Positions 8,379 through 16,507 of a stretch of 64,000 bases of DNA are shown here, piece after piece (the first letter of the stretch is position 1; every line of letters begins with the position of its first letter). A model generated the notes under the pieces. It searched no databases. It was not told the origin of the DNA and was given only the letters and a program-made list of their open reading frames with translations. Origin of the DNA: Marinilabiliales bacterium (GTDB taxonomy: Bacteria; Bacteroidota; Bacteroidia; Bacteroidales; SZUA-534); NCBI GenBank assembly GCA_003512955.1, contig DOTG01000041.1:248001-312000 (forward strand), in the 5' to 3' direction. The position numbers and the translations under genes are program-made.

Positions 8379-8444
8379 GATGGAACATCCTTTGATTTAT
8401 ATATCAGAGTGTTTGTGTTTGCAAAACATAGGTGTTTCATATTA
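8379..8444 (+). repeat. Dispersed palindromic element, copy A
   Basis: An intergenic copy of the roughly 60-bp family found six times in the window. The left end is TGGAACATCCTTT and the right end is ATAGGTGTTTCATATT. The ends are imperfect complements of each other, and TGTTT...AAACA inside could form an inner stem. This is the most diverged of the plus-oriented copies. It lies just after the XRE gene and reaches the last codons of the convergent gene ending at 8437. Confidence 0.55.
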
Positions 8445-9222
8445 ATAAACTTATAATTTTTATTATAATGCTCAATAAGGTGAGTATTATAGAAATTGTT
8501 GCAGTTACAGGATGTGTTATAAATGACCTTAACTTATTTATCCAATACTTGCTACTCACCTTGAGATTACTACTAATTGTTTTGTCCACTACCTCTAGCA
8601 GAAAATTTACCTTGCAACGAAGTGATTCGAGTATTGAAGGGAACCCAAGATTCCTAAATTCTCTTGCTTCTTCTTCAAGTGTTAAATGCCCATTTTTAGC
8701 CGCCCCATCATTATTTGTTCTCATTAGGTTTTCGAGCTGTGGCTCTTTTTCATAGTTTGTACCATAAATGTCTTTAAGCAAAGTATTTAAATTTATTCGA
8801 TTGTGATTTTCGATTTCTTGAAAGTCCTTACCTTCTTCATCAACCATCACACAATATCTGTGTTTGATTGCCTCAAAGCCGAAGTGAACATCATTCATAT
8901 CCCAATGAATCCATTTGCAATCCCTATTAGTTTTTACAAAGGAGTTGAATGAACGAAGTAGTCGTTCTTCTAATTGGTCGTAATAATCCGTAATGTTCTC
9001 AAGTATAACATCTGCCTTTTCTGCTTCATGATGAATTGCGAAACAGTGATTTTGTTTTCCATCAAGTGACTTTACCATTATAGCAATTATTCTTGGAGTT
9101 GCTATTCCACTTTCGTTATCCATAAGGTTTTGCCTCGAATAATGAATAACAAGTGCCTGGCTCGGATTACTATTAAGCCCTTCAACAATTTTTTTTGCCT
9201 CGACACATTTATTGTTACTCAT
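8437..9222 (-). CDS. Unknown C-terminally membrane-anchored protein of the methyltransferase-helicase operon
   Basis: I do not recognise this 261-residue protein. The N-terminal 130 residues look like a soluble alpha/beta domain (ALVIHYSRQN, RIIAIMVKSLDG, CFAIHHEAEK, KWIHWDMNDVHFGFEAI). The spread of acidic and His residues is weakly reminiscent of an RNase H-like fold, but no catalytic set is convincing. The C-terminus is a single hydrophobic helix (about residues 238-261), probably a tail anchor. Its start codon directly abuts the stop of the helicase-nuclease gene, so it is the third gene of that operon. A membrane-tethered last gene is common among defence effectors. Function is inferred from context only. 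Confidence 0.7.
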   Translation of the reverse strand: MSNNKCVEAKKIVEGLNSNPSQALVIHYSRQNLMDNESGIATPRIIAIMVKSLDGKQNHCFAIHHEAEKADVILENITDYYDQLEERLLRSFNSFVKTNRDCKWIHWDMNDVHFGFEAIKHRYCVMVDEEGKDFQEIENHNRINLNTLLKDIYGTNYEKEPQLENLMRTNNDGAAKNGHLTLEEEAREFRNLGFPSILESLRCKVNFLLEVVDKTISSNLKVSSKYWINKLRSFITHPVTATISIILTLLSIIIKIISLLI

Positions 9223-12012
9223 TTATTTCTTATTGAATTTTATTCCAGATGAACAAAGCTTACATTGAAAACAATCATTACATACATCTTTTTTATCTAT
9301 TCTAACAAAATGTTGATTTCTTATTTCACTTGCAGTATTGTGAATTTTATCTTGCATTTCTTCAAGATGTTTATCTTCTAAAACGTAAGGTGCTTTTTTA
9401 GTGTTGGACTTGATGTCATAAATCTGAATATAATCAGCCTTCTGCCCTGTAAGTTCCTTATGCCCTAATGCATATAGTTTTAATTGCTCTGTTGTAACTT
9501 TACTTTTCTGTGGATCGTCATTAGATTTGAATTCAATTATTGTTGTTTCATAGGTGTTCTCGTAGAGTTTCTTTTTTATTAAATCAATTCTGCCATTTAC
9601 TAAAATTCCATCATCCAAATTCAAAAGAATTTCTTGCTCAACAAATTCAACTGATTTAATTGATTCTTTGTTTTTTTTATAATAATCACTTACTTTCCTT
9701 TTTACTAAATCAACCATTACATTGAGCTTTTCTGATGACCCCATATAAGGAAAATGAGATTGGCGAATTGCTATTTCTATTGGGTCATTCTCATTAATTG
9801 TTTCACCAAGTTTAATTCTTTTGTGAAGCTCCATTAAACTGTCATGCATTGATTTTCCAAATCCCATTCTACGGTTTAGAGGATATAAAAACCCGTACAT
9901 AGAAACCAACTTGAACCTGTATGGGCATTCAAAGAAATCCTTCAGAATACTGAAGTTAAGAGAAATATTAACTGCTCTTTCCTTAGGTGCTGCTGGTAAT
10001 CGAATTTTTTTCTTGAAGTCGGGAATCGTGGAAACTATGATGTCTTCAGCTTCTAAAATTTCTTGAACAAAAGAAGATTCCTTTCTATATAGTTGATTAT
10101 TTAAATCTGGTGCTCGTGAAATAAATAAATACTTTTGAGGTCTTGTCAGAGCAACATAAAACAAACGCCTTTCATCTTCATCTGTTCCTTCATAGCGTTC
10201 TTGATTCTTTATTGACGTTCTCATTAAAAAATGCCACTCATTTAAGCCACCTGGTTTTTTCGCAGGTAAATAATTTTTATTTAGCCCAGGAATAAATATG
10301 GCAGGAAATTCTAATCCTTTTGCTTGATGAACCGTCATGATTTGAACAGCACTTGGAGTTTTATATGGATTATTGAGCCAACCTTCAGGATAATCATCAA
10401 TAGCGGCGTAACGAATAAAGTTTAGAAAACTAAATAGATGAAAACTAGGTTTAGAACTTGCATAATTTATAAACTCAAAATCATAAATTACTTGACTAAA
10501 CTTTCCGAGATTGAACATTCTTATTTCCGCCTGTATGTCGTCATCGAAAACTTCCTCAGTTATTTCAGCATCCTCAATGAAACTCCAATAAATTTGTTGA
10601 AGGTTGTAATCATAATTAAGTTTACCCTTCTTACTAATGTTTAGTTCCGGGTATTTTGTTGTCAGATTAGAAATAGCAATGTCCAATTTCTTGCTATTGA
10701 TATTACTTCTTGGAATTGCTAACCAAAGATTTTTAAACTCTTCGTTGGTAATCGTTTTGTCAAGGAAATGAAAAATTGCTCTAGCTGCAATAACTTCTGG
10801 AGTTTCAAATAACTGGTTCACACCAGCAGTAATGTATGGAATTCCCTTTTCTTCTAATTTATCTGCTATTTGATTTGCTTTACTCCAAGCTCTAAGTAAT
10901 ATTGCAAAGTCCGAATAGTCAAGGCCTCTTTCAATATCTTCATCTTTGAAGGTAGTGCCAACAAGTTTCTGAATTGTTAAAGCAATGAATTCATTTTCTT
11001 CTGGAATGCTATCGAATGAATTGTAAAGAACATCTTCCTTCTTGATGAATTCTTGATTCTCCGCAGAAACCATTTCCTTATCAATTCTCTCATTTCTTTT
11101 AATGACAGTTTCAGCAAGTGTAACAATTCCCTTTGAGCTACGATAGTTTTTTTCAAGCTTTACTTCTGTTGATGGCTTATAATTTTCAAGAAACTGTTTA
11201 ATAAAAATGCTGTTGCTTCCTCTCCACTGATAAATATTCTGGTCATCGTCTCCAACGACAGTAATTTTGGCATTACTAGACTCGTGAAGTTTAGTTATTA
11301 ATCTGTCTTGAATTGGATTGATGTCCTGATATTCATCAACAATTAAATATTTTAAATCTTCCTTAATCTTTTTGTACAGCTCTTTTTTTTCATCAAATCG
11401 CTTTACTGCTTCATCCATTATCATCGTGAAATCGAAATAGCAACTCTTTTTCAACGTGTTTTCATATTTTTCTAAAGCAGACTTAATATATACTGGAAGG
11501 TCACCCTGTATTTCAGATTCACGAATAATATTCATCAATTGAATAAATTTTTTAGTATCGACAAATATTTTCATGTTGACACTACTATTTCCAATTTTAG
11601 TAATGTCTTTCATTCCAATTACCTCATAATTCTTGTCAATAAACAAACGGAGCTTGATATCATCGAGAACTGAAAATTTCCTATAATCATATTCGTTTTC
11701 TTGAAGCGCTTTGAGACACCAACCATGAATTGTGCCTACATACATATCAGCAAGCCCCTTTAGATTCACTAATTCAGGTTCTTGCTTAATAAATTTTAGG
11801 ATTCTGTTTTTTAATTCGGCGGCTGCTTTTTCGGTATAAGTAAAAGCAATGATATTTTTTGGTAGAACATTCAATCCATTTTTTGGATTGAGTAGATATA
11901 CCACTTTACCAGCTACAGTGCTTGTTTTGCCTGAACCAGCACACGCAATAATCCTGAGATGCATGTCATTCGTCTCAATGGCCTTTTGCTGTTCTTTGGT
12001 AAAGTTAATCAT
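9223..12012 (-). CDS. UvrD/Rep-type superfamily 1 helicase with C-terminal Cas4/AddB-like nuclease domain
   Basis: This 929-residue protein begins with the SF1A helicase core: Q motif FTKEQQKAIE, Walker A ACAGSGKT (residues 23-30), AFTYTEKAAAELKNR, Walker B DEYQD (226-230), GDDDQNIYQWRG (254-265), an EFPAIFIPG segment after QAKGL and a FYVALTRPQKYLF motif VI. The last 250 residues are a PD-(D/E)XK nuclease: FFECPYRFKL with its single Cys, GRIDLI, IIEFKSND and the QLKLYALG helix. A terminal CNDCFQCKLC, together with the first Cys, can ligate a 4Fe-4S cluster as in Cas4 and AddB. It would unwind and cut DNA. It starts 2 bases after the methyltransferase stop, so the modification enzyme and the helicase-nuclease are co-expressed. 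A restriction or phage-defence role is inferred. AddAB-type repair is the alternative, but no partner subunit is present. Confidence 0.9.
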   Translation of the reverse strand: MINFTKEQQKAIETNDMHLRIIACAGSGKTSTVAGKVVYLLNPKNGLNVLPKNIIAFTYTEKAAAELKNRILKFIKQEPELVNLKGLADMYVGTIHGWCLKALQENEYDYRKFSVLDDIKLRLFIDKNYEVIGMKDITKIGNSSVNMKIFVDTKKFIQLMNIIRESEIQGDLPVYIKSALEKYENTLKKSCYFDFTMIMDEAVKRFDEKKELYKKIKEDLKYLIVDEYQDINPIQDRLITKLHESSNAKITVVGDDDQNIYQWRGSNSIFIKQFLENYKPSTEVKLEKNYRSSKGIVTLAETVIKRNERIDKEMVSAENQEFIKKEDVLYNSFDSIPEENEFIALTIQKLVGTTFKDEDIERGLDYSDFAILLRAWSKANQIADKLEEKGIPYITAGVNQLFETPEVIAARAIFHFLDKTITNEEFKNLWLAIPRSNINSKKLDIAISNLTTKYPELNISKKGKLNYDYNLQQIYWSFIEDAEITEEVFDDDIQAEIRMFNLGKFSQVIYDFEFINYASSKPSFHLFSFLNFIRYAAIDDYPEGWLNNPYKTPSAVQIMTVHQAKGLEFPAIFIPGLNKNYLPAKKPGGLNEWHFLMRTSIKNQERYEGTDEDERRLFYVALTRPQKYLFISRAPDLNNQLYRKESSFVQEILEAEDIIVSTIPDFKKKIRLPAAPKERAVNISLNFSILKDFFECPYRFKLVSMYGFLYPLNRRMGFGKSMHDSLMELHKRIKLGETINENDPIEIAIRQSHFPYMGSSEKLNVMVDLVKRKVSDYYKKNKESIKSVEFVEQEILLNLDDGILVNGRIDLIKKKLYENTYETTIIEFKSNDDPQKSKVTTEQLKLYALGHKELTGQKADYIQIYDIKSNTKKAPYVLEDKHLEEMQDKIHNTASEIRNQHFVRIDKKDVCNDCFQCKLCSSGIKFNKK

Positions 12013-12014
12013 TG

Positions 12015-13250
12015 TTATTTTTTTTGCATTATTACTATGTATTCCTTATTCATCAAATCAGTTTTATTTCCAAGTTTTCCATTAGGGCTATTATGTTTCG
12101 GAAGCCTTTTATTGGAGATTTTTCTTTCAAATGTTTCAATGTGGTTAAATCCATTATTTTTAAAAAAGTCAATTGTAATATTATTGGTTTGTAAATTTAT
12201 TCCTCTTACTGTTCTATTGCTAACAACATAACAAGTATATCCTTTTGGTTTAATAGTTACAGAAATATTATCGATAGACTTTTGATAGTCCCGATAAAAA
12301 GAAACAACATCTAAAGCTCTTCTTTGGTCAATTTGAGATATCTCCTCAACTTGAGAATTTAAAACTTCAGATTTAAACATGGTTTTGTTTTTTGCTCTTA
12401 TGCCGCCCATGAGTTCTTTGTCAAGACTTCTCGGCGTCTCCATTTCAAAAATCCATTGATTTGCTAAAGCGGAGAATTGTCCATAAGCAACTGTTGTTGA
12501 GGAATCTCCATAAGGAGGAGAAGTCAACACAATATCAATACTTTCAGGTTTAATAATCTTTTTGGGAATGGTTAAACATGAATTATATCTATAGGTATTT
12601 ATCAAGGCTTCATTTTTGACAGTTGAATTAAACTCTAATAGATTAAAGTAATTTCTTGATAATATACCTTCAAAAACAGAAAAAACATCAGGTTTGAAGA
12701 ATTTCATTTTTTCTTCCGTCATTCTATAAAGCTTGAACTCTTCATTTCTTGTCCAAGAACATTCTCGGATTGTCTGGCTAAAAGCTACATTGAAAAAATT
12801 TTTTATACTATCATTATCGATGGAATTATTGATATAATTTTTTAGATGCGCTAAATCTCTTTGGACTTTTTTGGAAAACCAAAAATCAATGTTTTGATAA
12901 TTAGGTATTAAAACATTATTTCGTTTCCCCTTTTCGTAGATAATTTCAAATATATATTTATGGAAATTCTCAAGATACAGTTTTAATGTTATTTCCTCAA
13001 TATGGGTAGTCTTCGTTTTTGCAATTAATAAAGCTAATGGATTTAAATCAAAACCAATACTATTAATATTTCTAATTTTTCCCTCAACCAGAGAGGTTCC
13101 AGTTCCACAATAAGGGTCAAATAAAATTTTAGCGTTCCTACCAAATTCATCAAGAAGTTTATCAGCAATTTGAGGTATCATTTTAGCCGGATATGTATGA
13201 AATCCATGAGTTAGATACTGAGTATTGTGTAATTTAAAATCCCAATTCAT
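12015..13250 (-). CDS. DNA methyltransferase (N4-cytosine or N6-adenine type)
   Basis: The 411-residue enzyme opens with the HGFHTYPAKM motif (residues 15-24) found in many stand-alone and restriction-linked DNA methylases. It has SAM-binding motif I DPYCGTGTS (45-53) and catalytic motif IV TSPPYGDS (243-250). SPPY is compatible with amino-methylation of cytosine N4 or adenine N6, so the base cannot be assigned. It is the first gene of an operon with the helicase-nuclease and the membrane-anchored protein. A clear promoter (TTG-N20-TACTTTTG) sits directly upstream. It likely marks host DNA against the downstream nuclease. The target site is unknown. Confidence 0.88.
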   Translation of the reverse strand: MNWDFKLHNTQYLTHGFHTYPAKMIPQIADKLLDEFGRNAKILFDPYCGTGTSLVEGKIRNINSIGFDLNPLALLIAKTKTTHIEEITLKLYLENFHKYIFEIIYEKGKRNNVLIPNYQNIDFWFSKKVQRDLAHLKNYINNSIDNDSIKNFFNVAFSQTIRECSWTRNEEFKLYRMTEEKMKFFKPDVFSVFEGILSRNYFNLLEFNSTVKNEALINTYRYNSCLTIPKKIIKPESIDIVLTSPPYGDSSTTVAYGQFSALANQWIFEMETPRSLDKELMGGIRAKNKTMFKSEVLNSQVEEISQIDQRRALDVVSFYRDYQKSIDNISVTIKPKGYTCYVVSNRTVRGINLQTNNITIDFFKNNGFNHIETFERKISNKRLPKHNSPNGKLGNKTDLMNKEYIVIMQKK

Positions 13251-13266
13251 AAGTTAACAATCTATT

Positions 13267-13297
13267 CAAAAGTAATAAAAATTGCAAGTGTTGACAA
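13267..13297 (-). promoter_or_regulatory. Promoter of the methyltransferase-helicase-membrane protein operon
   Basis: On the minus strand TTG (13295-13297) is followed after exactly 20 bases by TACTTTTG (13267-13274). This matches the Bacteroidota -33/-7 pattern TTG-N19..21-TAnnTTTG. The -7 box ends 16 bases before the methyltransferase ATG, so the leader is very short. Confidence 0.65.
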
Positions 13298-13399
13298 GCT
13301 AATTTTAGAAAAGGATAAGTTAAGGACAGTCTATCATTTATAACCGTTTTTCAACTCAAATTCAATTCTTTTTTACTTCTTTCTTACCCTTTTTTCAAC

Positions 13400-13558
13400 T
13401 CAAATTTTCTCAACCAATTCCTTTTTCACTAATTCCCAGGCTTTATTCGGGTCATATTTCTCATCTGGACGAAGCAAAGATTTAATATCACCAAGAAATT
13501 CATCATCAAGCATCTTGTCTTCCATATTACGGAGAAACTGTTTTTGAGTAGGAGGTTG
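13400..13558 (-). pseudogene. Remnant of a gene C-terminus (unknown)
   Basis: A minus-strand frame open from 13558 to the TGA at 13400-13402 reads QPPTQKQFLRNMEDKMLDDEF and continues with LLRPDEKYDPNKAWELVKKEL to its end. It is preceded directly by a TAG. The texture is that of a real protein tail rather than noise. An internal ATG at 13523-13525 could make a 41-residue peptide. The style recalls C-termini of Bacteroidota toxin-antitoxin nucleotidyltransferase-type proteins, but I cannot identify the family. It lies in the gap between the methyltransferase promoter and abiEii and is probably debris of an earlier toxin-antitoxin or defence gene. Confidence 0.45.
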
Positions 13559-13771
13559 CTAATTCATCTTTTGTCATGGTTCAACTTTTAATGACTAAAG
13601 GTAGGCAAAGTTATCTTTATATAAAAGACAGGACAAAGTAAGGCAACATCAGAGGGCAGGCAGGGCTTTGCCCTGATGTAGATGTGATTATTGAAGTTGA
13701 AAATGGTATAGCTAAGGCTAATGGAAGATTTGGAGTTGGAGGAAAGTTGGAAGTGTTTTAGAATAGGTAGA

Positions 13772-14839
13772 CTATTTGGAAAAGTAATAATTTATTTCTA
13801 CCGCCCTATAAAAATAATAAAAAGCCTCCGGGTTCGTCTTTTTCAATTTGTTTAGCTTATTATAACCTGGGAGTGTTATTTCAAAGTCTTTTATTTGAGC
13901 AGGATTTGTGAAACGTTCAATATTTGGAAGCTCTAATTTTTGAAGCATAGCTGACAACCATGCAGCTTTGGCTGCACAGGTAATGGCCTCATCTATTGTA
14001 AACCGGCTTATAATAAAATTAACGATATTGCTGATACCCGTTTGTAAATGTCTGAAATGTTCATTTGTAGTGTCTCTAAGTGCAATCGTGCTGGCTGCAT
14101 CAAAAGTGTCTTTTAACGCATCATTCCAAGTTATTGTCAACTCCCTAAACTTTATTTCTTCCTCCGCAATTTTTAAGTATGATTCTTTTACTGTGTTAAA
14201 ATTTTGTGCCTTGTCAAACAGGGCAGCAACATCAAATAATTGCTTAATAATCTCAACCGGCCTGTTCTTTGTATAAAGTATGCCTATGGTAGTAGGGGCA
14301 AATGCGGTAAGTTTGTCGCCTAAAATGGATTCTATATTCGGAACTTTTACCTGCTTTAAAGGTTCTTCGGTTAATAGCCATCTGTGGGCAATGTCCTTAT
14401 TTATCAATACAGGGTAATAACTCTCTGAAAAAAGTACATCCAATAAAATAGGTTCTTCTCCAAAATTGGTATCAATGGCACTTTTGTAATAAAACTTGTA
14501 GTGCCCCACCGGTGCGTTGGTTTTATGCTTTCTGTCGCTATCGTCTTTCCATGAGGTAAATTGTCCCTTGGCTACTATTTTATCAAAAATGGGAACTAAC
14601 TTTTCTTGTCCGGTTGAGATTATCAGGTCAATATCAATAGAAAATCTTTGTGGCGGGTCAAGGTGCAACAGCAACGATGTTCCTCCTTTAAAAACCAAAG
14701 GGACGGCTTCGAGTTGAATTTGTTCGAGCAATAAGAAGGCCCTAATTACTTTTTCAAGTATTTTAGGGTCAGTGTGTTTTCCTGTTTCAGAAACTTTTCT
14801 TAATATCCAATCCTTTGTGTAGGAGTTTTCTAAAATCAT
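13772..14839 (-). CDS. abiEii: AbiEii-family nucleotidyltransferase toxin
   Basis: The 355-residue protein has the nucleotidyltransferase signature FKGGTSLL (GGTS at 52-55) followed by SIDIDL (Asp69 and Asp71 as metal ligands). This is the layout of AbiEii/AbiGii toxins (COG2253). Such toxins transfer nucleotides to tRNA or similar acceptors and stop growth of phage-infected cells. The gene starts 19 bases after the stop of the AbiEi partner, the usual antitoxin-first order of this type IV system. The C-terminal half (CAAKAAWLSAM, LPGYNKL) is less conserved. It belongs to the local defence cluster. Confidence 0.88.
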   Translation of the reverse strand: MILENSYTKDWILRKVSETGKHTDPKILEKVIRAFLLLEQIQLEAVPLVFKGGTSLLLHLDPPQRFSIDIDLIISTGQEKLVPIFDKIVAKGQFTSWKDDSDRKHKTNAPVGHYKFYYKSAIDTNFGEEPILLDVLFSESYYPVLINKDIAHRWLLTEEPLKQVKVPNIESILGDKLTAFAPTTIGILYTKNRPVEIIKQLFDVAALFDKAQNFNTVKESYLKIAEEEIKFRELTITWNDALKDTFDAASTIALRDTTNEHFRHLQTGISNIVNFIISRFTIDEAITCAAKAAWLSAMLQKLELPNIERFTNPAQIKDFEITLPGYNKLNKLKKTNPEAFYYFYRAVEINYYFSK

Positions 14840-14858
14840 ATTCTAAATTTTGGCAGAA

Positions 14859-15590
14859 TTATATAATATTTGCCGAATATTTGATAAGGATATTCTCTAT
14901 CTTATCCTTTATGTTACGGCGATTTGCGTACCTTCTCATTTTTGCAGGATTAATATTATAGCGTTCAAATGCTGTTTGAATAATATAATCGAGATCATTT
15001 TGTTGTGTCGCAAAAATTTCATCGCCGACAAGGCAATCAACCAATAGTTTTTCAAGGGAAGGGATGTTGACTTTTTTTATTTTTACTACTGGTGATTCGC
15101 TAATCATGGGGATAATTATAACCGCCTCATCGTAGTTTGCAATGTATTTGCCGAACATATCTTTTTGAGGGTTCAGAAAAACATTCTTGTTTTTTTCGGT
15201 CAGCCGATAAAAAACAGATTCCGTAGCATCTTTCTCCACCTCAATAATATAATGACGTTTGAATGCCTGGTGAACCATAAATTCGTTGAACCAATAGGAA
15301 TCCCAGACACAGAAATTAACATAAGGAAAGTTTTTTTGGATTATTTTATGTAATTGGACTAAAACAGGCGATAGTACCGGAGCAAAATCGGGTTTTCGAT
15401 TAAGTGCATATACCCCCCTTCCCATTTGTTTGATTATACCATTGCTCTTTAAGTTATAAAGTCTCCAGTAAATAGTTGATTTTGTTGTATGAGGATAAAT
15501 GTTTTGTAGCAAACCGATTAATTCACCGGTTTTAAGAATCGGGTTCTTTTCAAAAAATCCTTTTATGCTATTTTCTAATTGGTTATCCAA
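14859..15590 (-). CDS. abiEi: AbiEi-family antitoxin and transcriptional repressor
   Basis: The 243-residue protein has an N-terminal winged helix (ILKTGELIGLL, STIYWRLYNLKSNGIIKQMGRGVYAL, about residues 15-65), followed by the DUF6577/AbiEi_4-like body and a C-terminal part rich in Arg/Lys (RYANRRNIKDKIENIL). AbiEi antitoxins neutralise AbiEii without direct binding and repress their own operon through inverted repeats. No ATG exists at the N-terminus in this frame; the start is TTG at 15588-15590 (MDNQLENSIK). The next Met is inside the HTH, so the TTG start is the better choice. A strong palindrome overlaps the promoter just upstream. Confidence 0.82.
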   Translation of the reverse strand: MDNQLENSIKGFFEKNPILKTGELIGLLQNIYPHTTKSTIYWRLYNLKSNGIIKQMGRGVYALNRKPDFAPVLSPVLVQLHKIIQKNFPYVNFCVWDSYWFNEFMVHQAFKRHYIIEVEKDATESVFYRLTEKNKNVFLNPQKDMFGKYIANYDEAVIIIPMISESPVVKIKKVNIPSLEKLLVDCLVGDEIFATQQNDLDYIIQTAFERYNINPAKMRRYANRRNIKDKIENILIKYSANII

Positions 15591-15929
15591 AATATCCAGA
15601 ATGAAGTTTTGGCAAATTTAACCATTTTTGCCAAAACTTTGATATAGAATCAACCAAATTTTTTTGCCCGAAAGAATTGATTGAATAGGAATATAACATT
15701 CGTTTCTCATTGAAATTCAGTAAAGAAAGTAAATGTATTTAAATTTACCATTGTGACTGTTTGATATTCTGAATGTTGGGTTCAATGTTTCTCGTCTGTA
15801 AAGCCATTTGTTTCAATGCTTTTAGTGTAATCTTCATTTGCAATAAAAGACAATAACTTACCTATACCGCAAACATAAAAGAGTATGGATAAATATTGAG
15901 TGAGAATGGTTATACGCACCCGGATTCTT
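15591..15929. other. 339-base gap upstream of abiE
   Basis: Apart from the abiE operator (15606-15637) I see no gene here. The rest is AT-rich sequence with no open frame of note and no strong terminator. The end of the receiver gene at 15930 is reached from the right. Confidence 0.5.
15606..15637 (-). promoter_or_regulatory. Palindromic operator and -7 box upstream of abiE
   Basis: A perfect inverted repeat with 11-base arms, GTTTTGGCAAA (15606-15616) and TTTGCCAAAAC (15627-15637), with a 10-base spacer, starts 16 bases upstream of the abiEi start. On the minus strand TAAATTTG (15613-15620) overlaps one arm and fits the TAnnTTTG -7 consensus. A repressor on the arms would occlude the promoter, as expected for AbiEi autoregulation. 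Confidence 0.68.
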
Positions 15930-16301
15930 TCAAAATCTTCTTGTGGATAACATTATTACAACTGACACAAAATAATCAATGTCAATTAGTTTGAAGATAA
16001 ACTCATTAAATCCGGCTTCCAAACATTTCTTTTCCATATTATCCAAAACGCTTGCTGTTTGGGCAATAATTGGAATATCCGGTTTTATCTGACGGATTGC
16101 ATTAAGGATAGTGAATCCATCGGCGTGAGGTAATTTCGTCTCGGTAATTACCAAATCGAACAAGGGGTATAGTTTGAATAGTTTTATCGCATTTTCCCCA
16201 TTCCTGCAATGGGTAATTTCAACATTATGTTCGCTCAGTATTTCAGAAACCAGTATAAAACTTGTTATATCGTTGTCGATATATAAAATTTGCCTTTTCA
16301 T
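15930..16301 (-). CDS. Second receiver-only protein with Glu at the phospho-acceptor site
   Basis: This is a 123-residue single receiver domain, paralogous to the protein at 7542-7982. The acidic pocket reads YIDND, the switch Thr is in AQTAS and the Lys is in FKLID. The phosphorylation position in LVITETKLPHADGF is Glu instead of Asp. It has no output domain. It lies between the AbiE system and the replication/maintenance genes. Having two copies with the same substitution flanking the defence region suggests duplication and a shared, phosphorylation-independent role. No kinase is adjacent. Confidence 0.82.
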   Translation of the reverse strand: MKRQILYIDNDITSFILVSEILSEHNVEITHCRNGENAIKLFKLYPLFDLVITETKLPHADGFTILNAIRQIKPDIPIIAQTASVLDNMEKKCLEAGFNEFIFKLIDIDYFVSVVIMLSTRRF

Positions 16302-16507
16302 AATTGGTGTTTTTAAGTGATTAAATCTAAAATCAAATAGTATTTACGGGCATTCGATATGCTTTTAATCTTTTCTCAACTCAATTTCAACTGCTTTTTA
16401 ATCGAAAATGAATTGTTTTTCAATCAGATTTCAATAGAAAGTTCAACTTACAGGGCTGAATTGTGCGATAATTATCAATATTTGGTAATTAACGCAAAGT
16501 AAAAACC

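Larger units (their letters stand above)
13251..13771. other. 521-base gap between the methyltransferase and abiEii genes
   Basis: Besides the promoter (13267-13297) and the gene remnant (13400-13558), this gap holds two near-identical direct repeats, TTTTTCAACTCAAATTC at 13351 and TTTTTTCAACTCAAATTTT at 13390. A related CTCAACTCAATTTCAAC occurs at about 16376. On the plus strand, 13684-13761 is an open stretch ending IAKANGRFGVGGKLEVF, then TAG, that looks like another protein tail without a start. A short GGGC/GCCC hairpin surrounds 13655-13672. The region looks like a junction of past rearrangements. Confidence 0.5.

Noticed and set aside
8379..8444. Integron attC sites for the repeat family
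   Set aside because: No RYYYAAC...GTTRRRY core pairs and no integron integrase; gene spacing is not cassette-like.
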